A stretch of 64,000 nt of DNA from Argyresthia goedartella (lineage: Eukaryota; Arthropoda; Insecta; Lepidoptera; Argyresthiidae), in NCBI GenBank assembly GCA_949825045.1, contig OX463827.1, positions 8,640,501-8,704,500 of the forward strand, in the 5' to 3' direction. Within the stretch, counting starts at the first letter, position 1. The number at the start of each line of letters is the position of its first letter. The translations under genes were made by a program, and so were the position numbers. Shown here piece by piece: positions 63,498-64,000 of this stretch. The notes below the pieces were generated by a model. The model saw only the letters and a list, made by a program, of their open reading frames with translations, had not been told where the DNA came from and ran no database searches.

Positions 63498-64000
63498 CGC
63501 CGCCCTGACAAAATCCCGGCCACCAGGGTAAGGTTGCTCTGGATGTTCCGGCGACTGGAATTGGAAAACAACATATGTTCACGGGGATTGAAGGTTATGC
63601 ATTCCGATATCAGAAGATTCGTAAACACTGGGTACCAGGCTTGTGTCGGCCACGCTGGCACAACCACGATACCAGTGGCTCTATCTAGCATTATTTTTCT
63701 CATAACTTTGAGAATAATTGAAAATGGCGGGAATGCGTAGAAGAAATGTTTTGACCAATTCATGGTGAATGCATTCACAGTGTACGCGTCTGGGTCCCTA
63801 TGCCAAGATACATAAATATCACATTTTTTGTTTATTCTACTGGCAAAAAGGTCGATATTAGGTTCGCCGAACTGTTTGACTATCGTATTGTATACATGCT
63901 CTGATAGCTCCCATTCGATATCAGGATGGTTGCGCCGAGATTCGGCGTCAGCGATATGATTATCAGTAGATTTTATGTAGCTAGCGAAAACAAATATTTT
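63494..64000 (-). CDS. DIRS-type reverse transcriptase/RNase H, C-terminal part (cut by window edge)
   Basis: Open from the window edge to TGA at 63494. Reads NHIADAESRRNHPDIEWELS (end of RNase H), EPNIDLFASRINKKCDIYVS, WHRDPDAYTVNAFTMNW, YAFPPFSIILKVMRKI and IVVVPAWPTQAWYPVF, the characteristic order of the DIRS RNase H tail. It overlaps the recombinase frame, with the recombinase reading PGGRDFVRAALIHRKV in another frame across the same bases. No internal stop. Confidence 0.9.
   Translation of the reverse strand, partial: KIFVFASYIKSTDNHIADAESRRNHPDIEWELSEHVYNTIVKQFGEPNIDLFASRINKKCDIYVSWHRDPDAYTVNAFTMNWSKHFFYAFPPFSIILKVMRKIMLDRATGIVVVPAWPTQAWYPVFTNLLISECITFNPREHMLFSNSSRRNIQSNLTLVAGILSGRR

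Larger units (their letters stand above)
61834..64000 (-). mobile_element. DIRS-type retrotransposon, 3' part (continues past the window)
   Basis: Minus-oriented: RT/RNase H C-terminus (63494-64000), overlapping tyrosine recombinase (62541-63497), non-coding part, and inverted/direct repeats (61834-62288). Recombinase plus RT without LTR-type integrase is the hallmark of the DIRS order. The 5' end, gag and most of RT lie beyond 64000. Confidence 0.88.

Overview
This is AT-rich nuclear DNA from an insect, most likely a moth or butterfly. The evidence is the combination of a hillarin-type LIM gene with very long introns, several tRNA-derived SINE families, and an interspersed repeat with an (ACGG)n-like run and a GGTACGGAACCCT end that I know from many lepidopteran genomes. 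No bacterial-style operon, rRNA gene or CRISPR array is present.

The only host gene I can support runs left to right. Three coding exons (5877-6026, 16392-16581, 38663-38844) join in phase into a 174-residue N-terminal piece of a hillarin-like protein: a LIM zinc-binding domain split across exons 1 and 2, then a conserved linker. Introns 1 and 2 are about 10.4 kb and 22.1 kb, and the rest of the gene lies beyond the right edge or in exons I could not recognise. Four 29-bp tandem units sit just before its start codon.

Nearly everything else is transposable-element material inside or after these introns. The largest is a BEL/Pao LTR retrotransposon (17124-25141), in the same orientation as the gene. 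Its gag is intact, its pol is interrupted by three in-frame TAG codons, and its 3' end is rearranged (a 934-bp tandem duplication plus an inverted LTR tail). At the right edge is the 3' part of a DIRS-type tyrosine-recombinase retrotransposon on the minus strand, with a perfect 77-bp inverted repeat downstream of the recombinase. Non-LTR elements include an RNase H-bearing LINE (48290-50645, minus), several 3' ends of a CR1/Jockey-like family (1-176, 32140-32320, 33255-33835, 37583-38445, 44905-45725, 56430-57358) and RTE-like remnants (3585-4636, 46625-46790).

Short non-autonomous elements make up the remainder: four SINE families (called A-D here), a hairpin-ended family (H), a family of related cores with different terminal repeats (M-A, M-B, M-C), a repeat called P here, TTAA-flanked elements and a TIR element with another element nested inside it. 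Insertions are often nested. Family letters are local labels, not database names. Boundaries of repeats are read by eye by comparing copies within this window and are good to roughly 5-20 bases unless a motif is given.
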